Shown here: one piece after another, positions 1-9,866 of the stretch
Layout: every line of letters starts with the position of its first letter
Numbering within the stretch: position 1 is the first letter of the stretch
DNA from: Symsagittifera roscoffensis
Taxonomy: Eukaryota; Xenacoelomorpha; Acoela; Convolutidae
Assembly: GCF_963678635.1 (NCBI RefSeq)
Contig: NC_087069.1
Location: 48,006,276-48,070,275, forward strand
DNA: 64,000 nucleotides
Reading direction: 5' to 3'
Translations under genes and position numbers: made by a program
Notes under the pieces: model-generated
Seen by the model: the letters and a program-made list of their open reading frames with translations, nothing else
Told to the model about the DNA's origin: nothing
The model's database searches: none

Positions 1-960
1 CCAAAGGAAACCACAAAAAAAACAATCTTGAGAAAGAACCGAGGGATGCCGATAGGAATAATGCTTAAGTCAAAGATCGTGAGGGAGACGCTCAAAGCAA
101 AAGGCTACGATCTCAACCAAGTAGAAACGGGGGAAGCCCAAATAGACGAAGACTTAAAGGGGTTACTCGAGAGACTAGCAGATGATAAGCCCGTGATTCA
201 AGAAAACTGTAGAGAGGAACCTGAGGTCACAATACTGCGGAAGAACGGGACAGTTAGTGATAGAAACACCTCGAAGGTGACTAACCTAGATGGGAAGGAA
301 GTGGTGCAGTCACTGGTTGAAAAGATCCCAGCTGAATTACTTGAACAGACTAGAGTCAGGAGAAAGAGAGTGGAATTCAAGGAAGAAGCTGAATACCTGG
401 GACCAGGTCAAGAATCCGGGGAGCGGTCCACGTCCACAGAAGAAGAAATTACTGAAGGAGAAAATTTGTCCGGGGAGTGTGAAATGTGGGATGTGGATTC
501 GGAAGCGAGCAGTGACAATCAACATAGTCTCTGCATGATATTGGCAGAAGAAAAGATTAGACACCACGACAGGGAACTACAAACAGATCCGTCATCAGGA
601 ACCTTCAACTTGGATGTGCAGGAGATACGAGGTGGTGAAGAACTTGAAAGGATTGCAGTTTCGAGGAAGCCATTCAGGGAGCTATCATGCAATTCAAATG
701 TGAGAACAAATCTGGTGCCGGAAGACGACATGAAGGTAGTAAGGAGGATAGTATGCGTGAAGCTGAATGACGACGTCCACAACCCTGGGGAGATGAATGG
801 GCAGATCATGGCGCTGAAGGAACATGTCAAAGCGAGATACAGGCTGTCGGACCTGGTAAGAGCCCAGAAGAATGACAAGATGACAAGCAATCTCTCCAAA
901 TGGATCCGAAGGGGTCTAAAGAGAAAGGGGAACTCGAGGAAGACAGCTACAAGATCTTGA
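1..960 (+). pseudogene. Pol spacer region between RNase H and integrase (partial)
   Basis: The frame is open from base 1, so the 5' part lies outside the window. The product is charged and rich in Glu/Lys, with no catalytic motif. Its last 130 residues match the corresponding stretch before the integrase in copy 2 (28,500-28,800): both have a block ending ARYRLSDL followed by RAQ(K/R)ND and MTSNL. Near base 905 the frame shifts, and the matching protein continues in another frame in the next entry. The region is unusually long for a Ty3 connection segment. I recognise no known domain in it. The role is inferred only from position in the polyprotein. Confidence 0.6.
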
Positions 961-1481
961 GCCAGTTCTACAAAGAAAAGAAAGACTTACTCTACCACAC
1001 AGCTGATGGGGTGGTAGCATGCAAGAGGAAAGATGAGGAGAAGATATTACCCAAACACAACCTCATCATACTACCACAATTGTATCAAACGGAGGTGCTT
1101 TTCAGATCGCACGACCAGATGGGACACCAGGGGATAGACAAAGTGCAACAAAGAATACTTCACAGGTTCGATTGGCCAGGATTGAGGAAAGCCTGTGAGA
1201 GGTGGGTGAATGCATGCCTGGCATTTTTGCAAGTGAAAGACCCTAGGAAGATGAAATTCCCACTCAAGTCGGTGGAAATTCCCACTCAAGTCGGTTTAGA
1301 ACGCATCCAAGGACGGTTCTACCGCTTGAGTACTGGGCGAGCAGCACATTATGAGAACCTGAAGCCTCATATCCCATCCCCAGAGGACTGGTGTGTAACA
1401 AAAGACATGGAGGGACTAGAGTACCTACTGGTGGAACCAGCATGTGACGTGAACGAGAAAGGCACCAGAGATAAAAAATGA
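900..1481 (+). pseudogene. Integrase remnant: zinc domain plus GPY/F, core deleted
   Basis: The N-terminal two thirds is an integrase HHCC-type domain: SHDQMGHQG supplies the two histidines (H-x4-H), followed by a WPGLRKAC stretch and a second cysteine-containing segment (WVNACLAF). The usual second Cys of the CxxC pair reads Phe here. The protein then runs through a short duplicated 21-bp segment (1253-1295) straight into RFYRLSTGRAAHYEN, which in copy 2 lies after the integrase core in the GPY/F module. The D-D-E catalytic core (about 200 residues) is therefore missing, and no integration activity is possible from this copy. The end overlaps the acidic linker. Confidence 0.75.
1253..1295 (+). 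repeat. 21-bp direct repeat at the integrase deletion point
   Basis: The 21-bp unit beginning GAAATTCCCACTCAAG occurs at 1253-1273 and again, one base later, at 1275-1295. The integrase core is missing immediately to the right, so the repeat probably formed with the deletion. Confidence 0.85.
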
Positions 1482-1494
1482 TGGCAATGAAAAC

Positions 1495-2249
1495 TTGAGT
1501 TTGGATGACAACGAAAAAATAGACGCGGACTCTGAAGCGGAATCTTTTTTGGAGGAAGATTGGAACGATCCGGAGCAAGGTGAGGTGCCGAGATGGACAG
1601 AACCAGACTTGTCAATAGCAGCGGGGACAAGGAGTGGCAATCGCAAACGCACAGGCATGAGGTACAACAGGTACGGGGACGATTTCCTGATCGACAAGAT
1701 AAAGCCCGATGACCTAAGCAGAGAACTAACAAGTGTGGGCGAGCTGGCGGCAGATGGTGAATGGCAGATCATCAATGATAATGAACACTATCCACAGGAA
1801 GACTACTCGACGCCGGAGCGGGAGACGGATTTAGAACAGAGCGAGATAGAGAGGAGGGAAAATACGAACCTGAGGATATTAGAATGGATGCGCGATGTCA
1901 AGAACGAAAGCGAGGAAGGACAGAGCATACAGTTGACAAAGTTGACATATCATCGGGGAAGTACATGAAAATGGAGGATCCTCTTTTCGGCTGGACGGCA
2001 ACAGACAGCCCGCTCGACATTCCGCCAGATAATTCAGACCCAGCATCATCGAAGGGGACGTCGATAAATATTTTTGTCCGGGGAGTGGGGGTAGGACTTA
2101 CCCACACCGAAAATTTGATGATAAAGAAACTCAGAGAAGTGAGAGAAAAGTGCGGACTGGAGCTGGAAGGGGAGGAGGCCGAGCCTACCATAGGACGGAA
2201 TTTCAAAACGAAGTTTGAATACCGAACGAATACTCAGAGAATATCCTGA
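1495..2249 (+). pseudogene. Acidic linker of Pol after integrase
   Basis: Two overlapping frames (1495-1968 and 1884-2249) together match the single frame at 29,850-30,745 of copy 2, so a frameshift lies at about 1890-1965. The first half is Asp/Glu-rich. The best conserved piece is near the end: GTS(I/M)(N/D)IFV-x-GVGV followed by LTHTENL and IKKL, nearly identical in both copies. The protein continues towards the macro-like domain downstream. No known family is recognised for the linker. A shared conserved segment in two strongly diverged copies suggests it was under selection when the element was active. Confidence 0.6.
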
Positions 2250-2677
2250 TAACGGATAGTGACTTCATTCTGTCAGACAGGACTATCACGGCGGACATGA
2301 GTTTCAAATCAAGACTGGAAGCAGACTTCAAGAGAGAATACCAGAACGTGGAGTTTCTGTTTAGACAGAGACCGGGACTGGGAGGAATGGCCGCGCTTCC
2401 ACAATCAGTAGCACAAGTCCCGGGCAAATATCTGTGCTTCCTAGTGACGAGGGTTAATGACAGAAACACGATCGATCCTGAACACGTGATGTTGGCACTA
2501 ACGAGACTACGAGACTTCATGATTGAAAGAGGGATAACGGAGGTCTCAATGCCGGTGTATGATCCAAACAGGGGGAAATTGAGCCCAAGGGAATTGTACG
2601 CTATCCTACACGTGGTCTTCGCAGAAACTGAGATAATGGTGCATCTTCACAAGAAATACTACTTGAGCATCGCCTGA
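2241..2677 (+). pseudogene. Macro-domain-like module at the C-terminus of Pol
   Basis: The product is about 145 residues in frame 2, entered by a frameshift from the acidic linker. It begins ENILITDSDFIL; a helix ADFKREYQNVEFL follows, then GGMAALPQ, the strand KYLCFLVTR, the helix LALTRLRDFMIERG, the strand ITEVSMPVYDPNRGK, the helix PRELYAILHVVF and the strand ETEIMVHL. This order of strands and helices, and their wording, matches the TARG1/OARD1-type macro domain, which binds ADP-ribose. The loop that normally carries a GxG near the first helix is replaced by SFKSRL, and the GCG loop after the MP strand reads YDPNRGK, so catalysis is doubtful. The copy 2 version (30,765-31,262) is about 60% identical. 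The assignment is from pattern recognition, not a search. Confidence 0.65.
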
Positions 2678-3157
2678 GTCGGGTACGCGGGGGTCTTGAG
2701 TTGGGCATGAGGGAAGAATCTCGAGTTAGGTGTGGGGGTACAAAACAGGTAGAGAATTTTAGAGGTGATTGGCATGACAATCAACATTTTAAATGATTGA
2801 TGGTGCTAAAACATAAAATGAATCTGCATGTTTTTAGAAAATTTCCAATTGAACTATTTTAAATAGGACGGAAAGGAAAGGGTTTTAACTATAATAGTAA
2901 GGGGGTTTTTAGCTTAGGAACACCACCTGCTACTCTAAAAATGGAGTGTTATTTTCAGATTGATTTGATAAAGTCAAATTGACTACTCATCTGTATTCAA
3001 TAGAAGGAAGAGAACACAAGTTGAACGACACCTCAAGAAGTAAACTCAAGTTGCTCAGGTAATACTCAAGTTGCTCAGGTAATACTCAAGTTGCTCAGGT
3101 AATACTCAAGTTGCTCAGGTAGAACTCAATACTCAAGATCATTTGGAAATTACGGAA
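2678..3157 (+). other. Non-coding gap between Pol and ORF-A in copy 1
   Basis: No coding frame is convincing here. It contains AT-rich sequence, a 4 x 20-bp tandem repeat (3041-3120), and an AATTTCC...ATAGGAC segment (2840-2869) that is also found downstream of ORF-B2 (12,044-12,064 and 12,526-12,548). Position suggests a promoter or leader for ORF-A, but no TATA box or initiator is clear. Confidence 0.5.
3041..3120 (+). repeat. Tandem repeat, 4 x 20 bp
   Basis: Four consecutive copies of AATACTCAAGTTGCTCAGGT; the first differs at one base. Each unit carries one CTCAAG hexamer, the motif enriched across copy 1. It lies just before the ORF-A start. Confidence 0.95.
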
Positions 3158-3598
3158 ATGGCAGATCGATTCTGGAAGTCCATGCCATCGGCTTTGAAAA
3201 AACCCACACTTGACGAATTATACAGACGTCTGAGGGACCTGGATTATACTCAAGTGGATGAGAGAATGGCAGTGATGTTGAACGCCATCCTCCAGTTGGA
3301 GGATGAGGGCGAGTGTCGGGAGTCTGCGACGGAAGCAGTTTTGATGGTGGGCTATACCACCGATGGAATATCTAATCAAGAGCAAACCAGGTGGCTGTCT
3401 TGGAACGTGGATGGAGCAATAAGGGGGTTCGATTTGGCAAGGAACCCTGGCTTGAGTAATAATACTGAGTATGGTGCAGGGGAATTCCCACTACCGGCCA
3501 GAGCCAGATCCACGGGCCAGAGCACGAGCAAGACACCATTGATGTCTCGAGCACAACAGAGCATATCCGGATGTCAGCATCATGAAGAGAGAGCTTGA
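3158..3598 (+). pseudogene. ORF-A N-terminal domain (copy 1)
   Basis: The ATG at 3158 is chosen because copy 2 has an ATG at the equivalent point (31,703). The first 100 residues are the conserved part: LDE(L/I)Y-x-RL near residue 25, a hydrophobic MLNAIL-like helix, a GECRES/RGNCPT segment and an (E/A)PGL-like end match between copies. I recognise no known domain; the helical, compact look would suit a small structural or oligomerisation domain. The frame is lost between about 3440 and 3540, and the following coiled coil is in another frame. The protein would have opened the roughly 1,500-residue ORF-A product. Confidence 0.6.
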
Positions 3599-4478
3599 GA
3601 GAACTCAGCGGGAGAGAAACAAGGCGAACCTCGACCGGGATCAAGCGATGCTCGAGAGAGACCAGGCAAAAGTTGAGAGGGATCAAGCGCGGAGGGAACT
3701 GGACATGATGAGAGCTGAACAGCTACAGGCAGAAAGGGTGCGGGAGAATGCCGCCAATTGCGAGCAGCTGAAGTCAGAGCTTGAAAGGATCCAGCAACAA
3801 CAGCGCGAGCTCGACATGCAGAAGGGGGCTAGGCCCAAAGAACGGGTGGTGACCGGCTCAAGGCCAGAGTTACGCATGGAGGTGGATGAGGCTCCTAGGT
3901 CGAAGGGACGATTCAACCTCGATCGTGCTGGTCAAGAACATATGAACGAAGGGCTGGAGGTGTGGATACCGTCTGAATCAGCGTCCTCCCTGCGTGGTCT
4001 AGAGACACAAGCAATACGCCCGTTGATGGACGTCGCGCTGCCTGGATATACGCCAAGTTCGACCCCGGGTAGTAGTCAGGTGAGTGGTAGCTCGTCACGA
4101 CTGAAAGAGTTGCACGAGCGGCTACAACTAAGGAATCGCGAGAGTCCAGCAAGAGTGGACTTGCCATCGACGTGGGGGGAACAACCTGTCAGGAGTGTGG
4201 TAATCTCGAGTTACAAAAAGAATACGGAAGGTAGATACCACAGGCACAATCGGATGGACTGGAGCACGGCGCAGATGGACAGGAGAGATTGCTTCCATAA
4301 CGCGGCTTGGGTGGAATACTTCACGCAGCCACGTGTGCCCGAAGGAGCGGTCCACTTGATCAGAGGGGACAGCTTGCTGCGGGTGTCGACCCGGATCCAG
4401 TCCTATTGGCAAACGGGAATCTTGAGCTTCGCTGGAGCCGCGACGCCGCAGATGTTAGCGCGACACTTGAGATGCTAG
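3582..4478 (+). pseudogene. ORF-A: coiled coil and start of SGNH domain (copy 1)
   Basis: Residues 1 to about 85 form a highly charged heptad-like coiled coil (repeats such as RDQAMLERDQAKVERDQARR). A flexible region with DEAPRSKGRFNLDR and a HRHNRMDW segment follows. Then comes SGNH block I, HLIRGDSLLRV, in which the Ser of GDS would be the nucleophile, and block II, ILSFAGAATPQML, with its Gly. Just after block II the frame shifts, and blocks III and V continue in the next entry. The same order (coiled coil, GDS block) occurs in copies 2 and 3. It is not functional as it stands because of the frameshift. Confidence 0.7.
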
Positions 4479-6685
4479 GTATGGCAAGAGTGTATACGGT
4501 GACACTGATGATCGGGACGAATGACGTGTCTAGGGGGGAAGCAAGGAAGGTGATGAGGCTGCACGACAAGATGAGCTGCATTCTCGAGGAATTGCGAATT
4601 CAAATGGATCCGGCCATTCTTACGGTGTGCACCGTCCCTTACAACATGAAAGCGGATCAAAATGCAATGGAGATGAACACAAAGGTGCGAATTCTGAATG
4701 AAATAATCAGGCTGATACACAAAAGAAGCGTCCTCCCCGTTGGGCTGTTGGACGTGGCCGAGCAAATGGAGCTATCTGCTTTCCCTGACGACGCATCTGC
4801 GGATGGGATTCATTTTGATAGGCCCAGAGGGGTGGAGTGGTTGAATGACGTCTTCCAAAGGCACATAAACGCGTTGGAGACAGAGTTATTAGAGACGGCA
4901 CAGGTCACGTTCGGACCACCCCCAAATCCACCTTTCTTCAACTCGAGAGCTTTGGCCAGCCGCTTGGGGGCGATGGCTGATTCTAGAGACAGTTCGAGGG
5001 ATAGCCGAACCAAGTTGCCGGGCGCTGCGCCCATGGAGGCTGATGAGGCAACGTCATCAACGCCGCAGGGATCGATAATATCCTCGGTGGTGGTGGCGGA
5101 GAAGAAGAAGCCGGAGAAACCAGTGGAGACCAACAGGTTGAAATATGAGGAGAAGGTCAAGGAGCTGGACCTGGAGGACCTCGAGTGCAGGCTAGAGTTG
5201 GCGAAAGCTTTGGGTCTTGAGCACGTGTCGCACGAAGACTTGGGCAGACTCCAGTGTGTGGACTGGCTGAAGGCTCACGAGACACACTTCTCGAGAGCAA
5301 AAATAGCAGAGACGGCGGATCTGACTGGGATTCCCACAAAATCGGTAATGGGGCCCATTAACTATAGACCTCTCAAGTCATTAGGGAGTCCGGGATTCGT
5401 AGTGGAGCCTCCCAAACACCAAACTAGCATTGCCAGGATTAGGGTGGCCACTCCAGCACAGTTGAGGGTGGTGGATAAGCTGATGGATCCGAGGGAGATG
5501 GGATTACCAGACGCTGCGTATGAAGGCACAAAACTGGCCAATGATCCCAGATACTGGAAACCCGGCGGGAATACGCAGCTGGCCAAAACCTTAGCTGTTT
5601 ATGACAGGGCGGACCCAGCCGCAGCGAGGGTGGTCATCGTAGCGGGATCGGACTTTGAGGGAACGTCTCCCAAATTGTTTTTGCCGGAAACTCTGATATA
5701 CTCATTGCCGGGAGCGGAGCTGAACCAGATGTTAACCCTGGTGGTGGCAATGAAGTCGGAGATGCCTTGCGAGCCTGAACTGCTGCTGTTTGCAGGGATG
5801 AACGATCACTTGCATGCGACGGGGTTTCTAGAGCAGCTCAAGGGTGATGAACCTACGCCAAATAAAATCTGGGAAGCCATCCAGACACTATTTGCAGCCA
5901 TGAATGAAGTACAAGAGAACGTTGCCTCACGATTTGGCTCCGAGACGAAAGTGGCATTCACAACGTCCCCCGGCTACGCGAGCATGCCTCCCGCTCTACA
6001 ATTTATGTATGCAATCTTGATCTTGATAGCAGAAGGGAATGGATGGCGTATTTTGATGGCAGCTCCCAATCGGGAATTGGAACCTACAATCTTGAGACTT
6101 CGTAGGTCAGAGCTTGCGGCGGCGTGGGCGGATGTGTCCCACGCGTTGAGGGGATTTCACGAGTTGGCAGACATCCTCATCGTGTTGGACGAGTTCCTCT
6201 TGCTGGAGATATCTAACTTTGCTAGGCAACTCAAGCTCAGTCCGATTATAGGGGACGATCATCCAGTGGTGGCTCACCTGACGGCCAGTCTGTGGTTTCG
6301 AAACATGGAGGTGACCATCACAAGCTCCACCAGTAAATCTAGAGGGCCGAGCAACGAGAGGAAGAACGTGACCGCATCAGAGAAGCAGCTGGAGTCGATG
6401 GTGTACCGACTGACACAAGAGGGAGGCAGGTGGCCCTTCCTGACACCAAGGCTGGAGAACGCCACGGAGAAGACAAGAGAAGATGCTCCGCTTCTGGTGA
6501 AGCAGATCTGGGATTTTCTTGAGGAGCAGCTGGGAGTGGCTGAAAAGAGGGAAATGACGGTTGGCAGGTTCGTCACGGCAGCCAACGAAGTCACGATTGG
6601 AGGATTCTGGAGGGAGCACGCAAGGGGTGAGCTGAGGACGAGGAGGGATTACGAAATTCTTGAGTTCTTGAGTCCTTGTTGGTGA
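4460..6685 (+). pseudogene. ORF-A: SGNH hydrolase body and second SGNH-like domain (copy 1)
   Basis: The frame continues the SGNH domain: TVTLMIGTNDVSRG is block III (GxND) and ADGIHFDRP is block V (DxxH), which completes the Ser-Gly-Asn-His set. A variable linker (about 5000-5600) follows. From about 5630 a second alpha/beta unit appears: VVIVAGSDFEG (resembling a GDS block), IYSLPGAELNQM (a block II-like Gly), ELLLFAGMNDHLH (a GxND-like block III), then KVAFTTSPGY and WRILMAAPN strands. Its Ser/His catalytic pair is not clear, so it may be a non-enzymatic duplicate. The frame ends in a TGA at 6683, but the matching protein continues beyond it in the same frame. SGNH enzymes are typically esterases or acetylhydrolases; the substrate here is unknown. 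Confidence 0.7.
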
Positions 6686-7711
6686 AAGGAGTTCCTGGCC
6701 GGAGTGTATAGCGCGAAAGATACCATCTTTAAAGCCTTCATACAGGAAGTGTTGAATATGCCCATCAGTCTGTTGCTGGCACTGTACTTGGTTTACCCAA
6801 GGTACCTGTTTAATATGGGCCCAGCATACGTGTTCAGTCGGGGCGTGGACACCCTCCGGATGGACGGATACTTGACATTGGTGCTTCTAACCCACGGGGA
6901 ACTGGAGTCATTTCACCGACTGATGAAATACGGAGAGCCTCTCTCGATGGGGAGAGCACACTCGAGCATTGACACTTACTCGTATAAGTGTGCTGCCGGG
7001 CTAAAGACGCTGCTGGTACAGTACCTACTGATGCAGAACCGGCACCTAACTGGAGAAGAAAAGAGCCCGAAGACAAGAGAAGAATGGAGGAAAGTGAATG
7101 GGGGCATGCCTCTATTGACGGATCTATGCCTGGCCATGAGATCGGACCCCATGGGGATGATCCGGGGGCTAAAGGAAGTCGTAACCTGTATCTATGGACC
7201 GGCAGTCACGTTCTAGATGGACCGCATACTAGATGGAACGACACTTAATTGGTGTCAACAGGAGGTGCTAAGGGCGCAAATGAGCAACACGGTGCTCTTC
7301 GGAAAGGTGAAGGATCCGGAGTTGGTGGCATACAGTTTTCGAGGACAACTGCAGTGCAGGATGGGAGGCAAGCGCGAAGGCCTCATCGAAACTTATCCCA
7401 AGTTCTGGAACCTAAACGCCCTGACAGCAAGTGGGCAAGAGATCTTGAGAATTCCCGCATGGAAGAAGAGCTTCGAGCTGGTGAAGAGGGAGTTAGAAGC
7501 GATATTGGAGAAGGAAGTCCTGCCAGCAAGCATTCCCGAATTCCCGACAGTGAGGAGAATGACCCTGGGGATGAACAGCTCCCTGGTGGTCCCATCCCTT
7601 TTCGCAAGAGCAGCAACCGAAGAACAGCAGAAGGAGTTCATCGACGGCTGGGATCCTCTCTTCATCGCTACACTGCAGCAATTTAATTTCACACCAGTGA
7701 TGCGAAGATAA
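6686..7711 (+). pseudogene. ORF-A C-terminal region (copy 1)
   Basis: This is the same frame as the previous entry, separated by TGA (6683) and broken by TAG (7214), ending at TAA (7709). It is about 340 residues, rich in Leu and predicted to be helical: LLALYLVYPRYLFNMGPAY, LTLVLLTHGELESFH, LLVQYLLMQNRHLTGE, GGMPLLTDLCLAMRSDP. Copies 2 and 3 keep the same blocks, including (L/M)LQYLLKQNR-type and GMPLLTDL. No family is recognised. The hydrophobic runs look like amphipathic helices and not clear transmembrane segments. The final TAA is shared with copy 3 at the same point, so it is probably the true ORF-A stop. Confidence 0.6.
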
Positions 7712-7715
7712 ATTC

Positions 7716-8741
7716 ATGGACAACTCAAGCCAAGAAAATGAGAAGTCGATGCCCCCGAAATTCGAGGTGTGAGATGCCTTGAGAATACTTGAGCGGGCAG
7801 GTCTAGAGAACCAGTTGCCGGTGTGGGACGACGGCAGGATGATAGTGAATGAAGGGCATATCGCACTGAAAGCAGACGAGGTGCTGTTTGCCACAAGGAG
7901 ATACCGGGCACCTTATGGACTAGAGCAGGTGGAAAGGAATCAGGAAGGAAAAAAGCTGGATGCAGCAGGCCCATTGCTTGTGGCCCTGACAGAGTACAAG
8001 GAAACGGGTCCAGCTAAGCCAGCACCCCTATCAGTGGATACCTCTGGGGATAAAAGGAGTGGTCCCGTAGAGGATCGATTCAGAAGGATTCTCGAGAGAA
8101 GAGAAGCAGAATCGGGGGAGGAGAGCATAGATGAGACTCTCAGCGAGGTAGGAGAGGATATGGAGGTGGGAAATACCCCGGAGCAGAAGCCATCAGAGGA
8201 AGAGTTCACCGCGCAAGAGCTGTTGAAAGATCTGAGTGGAGAAAATTGGGCAGACACCCCCACGCCACCTTTGACCTCATCTCCTCGCAAGAACCTGGAG
8301 TTGACACTGACGAGTGAGAATCTCAACATGGGAATGATCTTCTTGAGTGCGGACAAAAAGGAGAAACACACCTCCGAGGGAAACAAGGATGCCTTCCTAG
8401 GTACCCTGGATGCGGATGCTTGGCGAAAATTCTTGAGCGATTTTAATCGAGAAGTGGACGACGACACCACATTGGACGATTTCAAGAAGGAGCTGTGGGA
8501 CACGGTGGTGAATTTCGGAGAGCCTGTCCTGATGGGGACAGGTCTGGAGGAGAAAGCTAGAGGAGAGCTGCTGAGCAAGATGGTCGAGTTGAGGAAGACA
8601 TCACGGAAGACCAAGGAAGACAAATGTAAAGACAGCTCTACTCTGAAACAAAAAACTGACAATAAAATAGTTGAACATGTAAGGGGGGATAAGGTCGGAA
8701 CTAGTAATATAATTAAAAGTACTAATATCCTTAAGGCTTGA
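7716..8741 (+). pseudogene. ORF-B1, unknown product (copy 1)
   Basis: The ATG at 7716 lies 5 bp after the ORF-A stop. The frame has an early TGA at about 7770 where copy 3 has an Arg codon, then stays open to a TGA at 8739. Conserved pieces are SMPPKFEV at the start, the segment around MIVNEGHIALK, an APYGLE motif, a Glu/Ser-rich middle, and GEPVLMGTGL near the end. Copy 3 stops at the equivalent place, so a separate ORF of about 340 residues is likely. The last 30 codons are AT-rich and Lys/Asn-rich, unlike the rest. No known domain is recognised. Confidence 0.5.
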
Positions 8742-8759
8742 GCAGGGGGGAGGCAAGAG

Positions 8760-9866
8760 TTGGAAGGGTTGGATGGAGACAAGGAAGTCGAATCAGTGAT
8801 GATAATGACAACGCCCCCGAGTAAAGACGTGAGGTCTCGCAAGAGGAAGAGAGACGTGGAGGGATTGCGCAATCCTTCAGCGGATGCGGTCTCGGAGAAG
8901 AACTTGAGAGAGACGGCCCCCATGGTTCTGGCACGATGGAAGACAGCAGCCTACAAGAGTAGTTACGAGCCGAGGAAACTGCTCGATGTAGAAAAGGAGA
9001 TGGAGATCCCCACCAGTTCAGCAACGGAAGAAGACTTCAAACCTCAGAGGATAAAAATGAAGCGAGGTTCAACGAGCGGGCAGACCTGGGAAGTGGACGT
9101 CGGTAATGAATGGGTCTCAAAGGAACACCAGGCTACCGGGAAGCAAGTGACTAGCGATCCTCTTGAGAAAAATAAAACAAGGAACACCGCCCGACCGTGG
9201 TGGGTGGCCCTGGAAACGTTGCAGGAATTGGAAGACTGCCTGAAGAAGCTCGACAGTGGAGTGTCACGCAAACAAGGCAACTGGGCTACCCAGCAGAAGG
9301 CTGGTATCAATAAATTAGAATTGGGGAGCCAGCTGAAGAGAACTTGGCAGAGCTTGTTAAAGGATCATTTTGAAGAAGCGATGAGAACATCATCATCGGC
9401 ATCGCCGTTGATGGCGAATCCCTTTATTAGGACCGCAGGACAACTGATGTTTGCGTGGAGCCTGTTGGGAATAGAGTTAGAGACACTAACTTCGTACGAC
9501 AAGTTGAAGTTGGGAGGCAAGAACCTAGAGGTATATCGAATGCTGATGCAGCATGTTGCTAGGGACAACTCAGGCTTGAGCCTGGCAAGGAGGAAGGATG
9601 CTACCTGCTTCTTGAGATGGACAATGTCGATGATGACTGACAGTACCATCCTATCATGTCACCAGAGAGCAATTGGAAGCAAGACGCTGGAGAGGAGAGT
9701 CTCCACAGTAATCTTGAATGTGTACCAGAGTACTGGGATAGAGAAGGAAGATGGTTCTAGGCAATCTCTGGAGAGCCACAGGAAGTTAGATGAGATACGG
9801 AGATACTACAACAAGAAGTTCGAGGAGAAACACGACGTTCACCGTAACCTGGCTCCGCCAGGATAG
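8760..9866 (+). pseudogene. ORF-B2 N-terminal part, unknown product (copy 1)
   Basis: It starts just after ORF-B1, without a clear ATG in this copy (copy 3 has one at 43,100). A basic patch (RSRKRKRD, resembling a nuclear localisation signal) lies near residue 25. Further on come SGQTWEVDV, a helical region PFIRTAGQLMFAWSLLGIE, and ARRKDATCFLRW. All of these recur in copy 3, and more weakly in copy 2. A TAG at 9864 interrupts the frame where copy 3 is open. Location in the nucleus is only a guess from the basic patch. Confidence 0.5.

Noticed and set aside
8640..8760. Short intron between ORF-B1 and ORF-B2 (GTAAAG donor in copies 1 and 3)
   Set aside because: There is no pyrimidine-rich acceptor, and copy 2 does not show a matching gap; separate ORFs are simpler.
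7940..8923. 327-codon frame on the - strand
   Set aside because: Antisense shadow of ORF-B1/B2; the + strand frame is conserved with copy 3, and this one gives only Ser/Leu-rich low-complexity sequence.
6683..9866. Genetic code change (stop codons read through) to explain long frames with internal stops
   Set aside because: TGA, TAG and TAA all occur, their places differ between copies, and other copies have sense codons there; ordinary mutation explains it.
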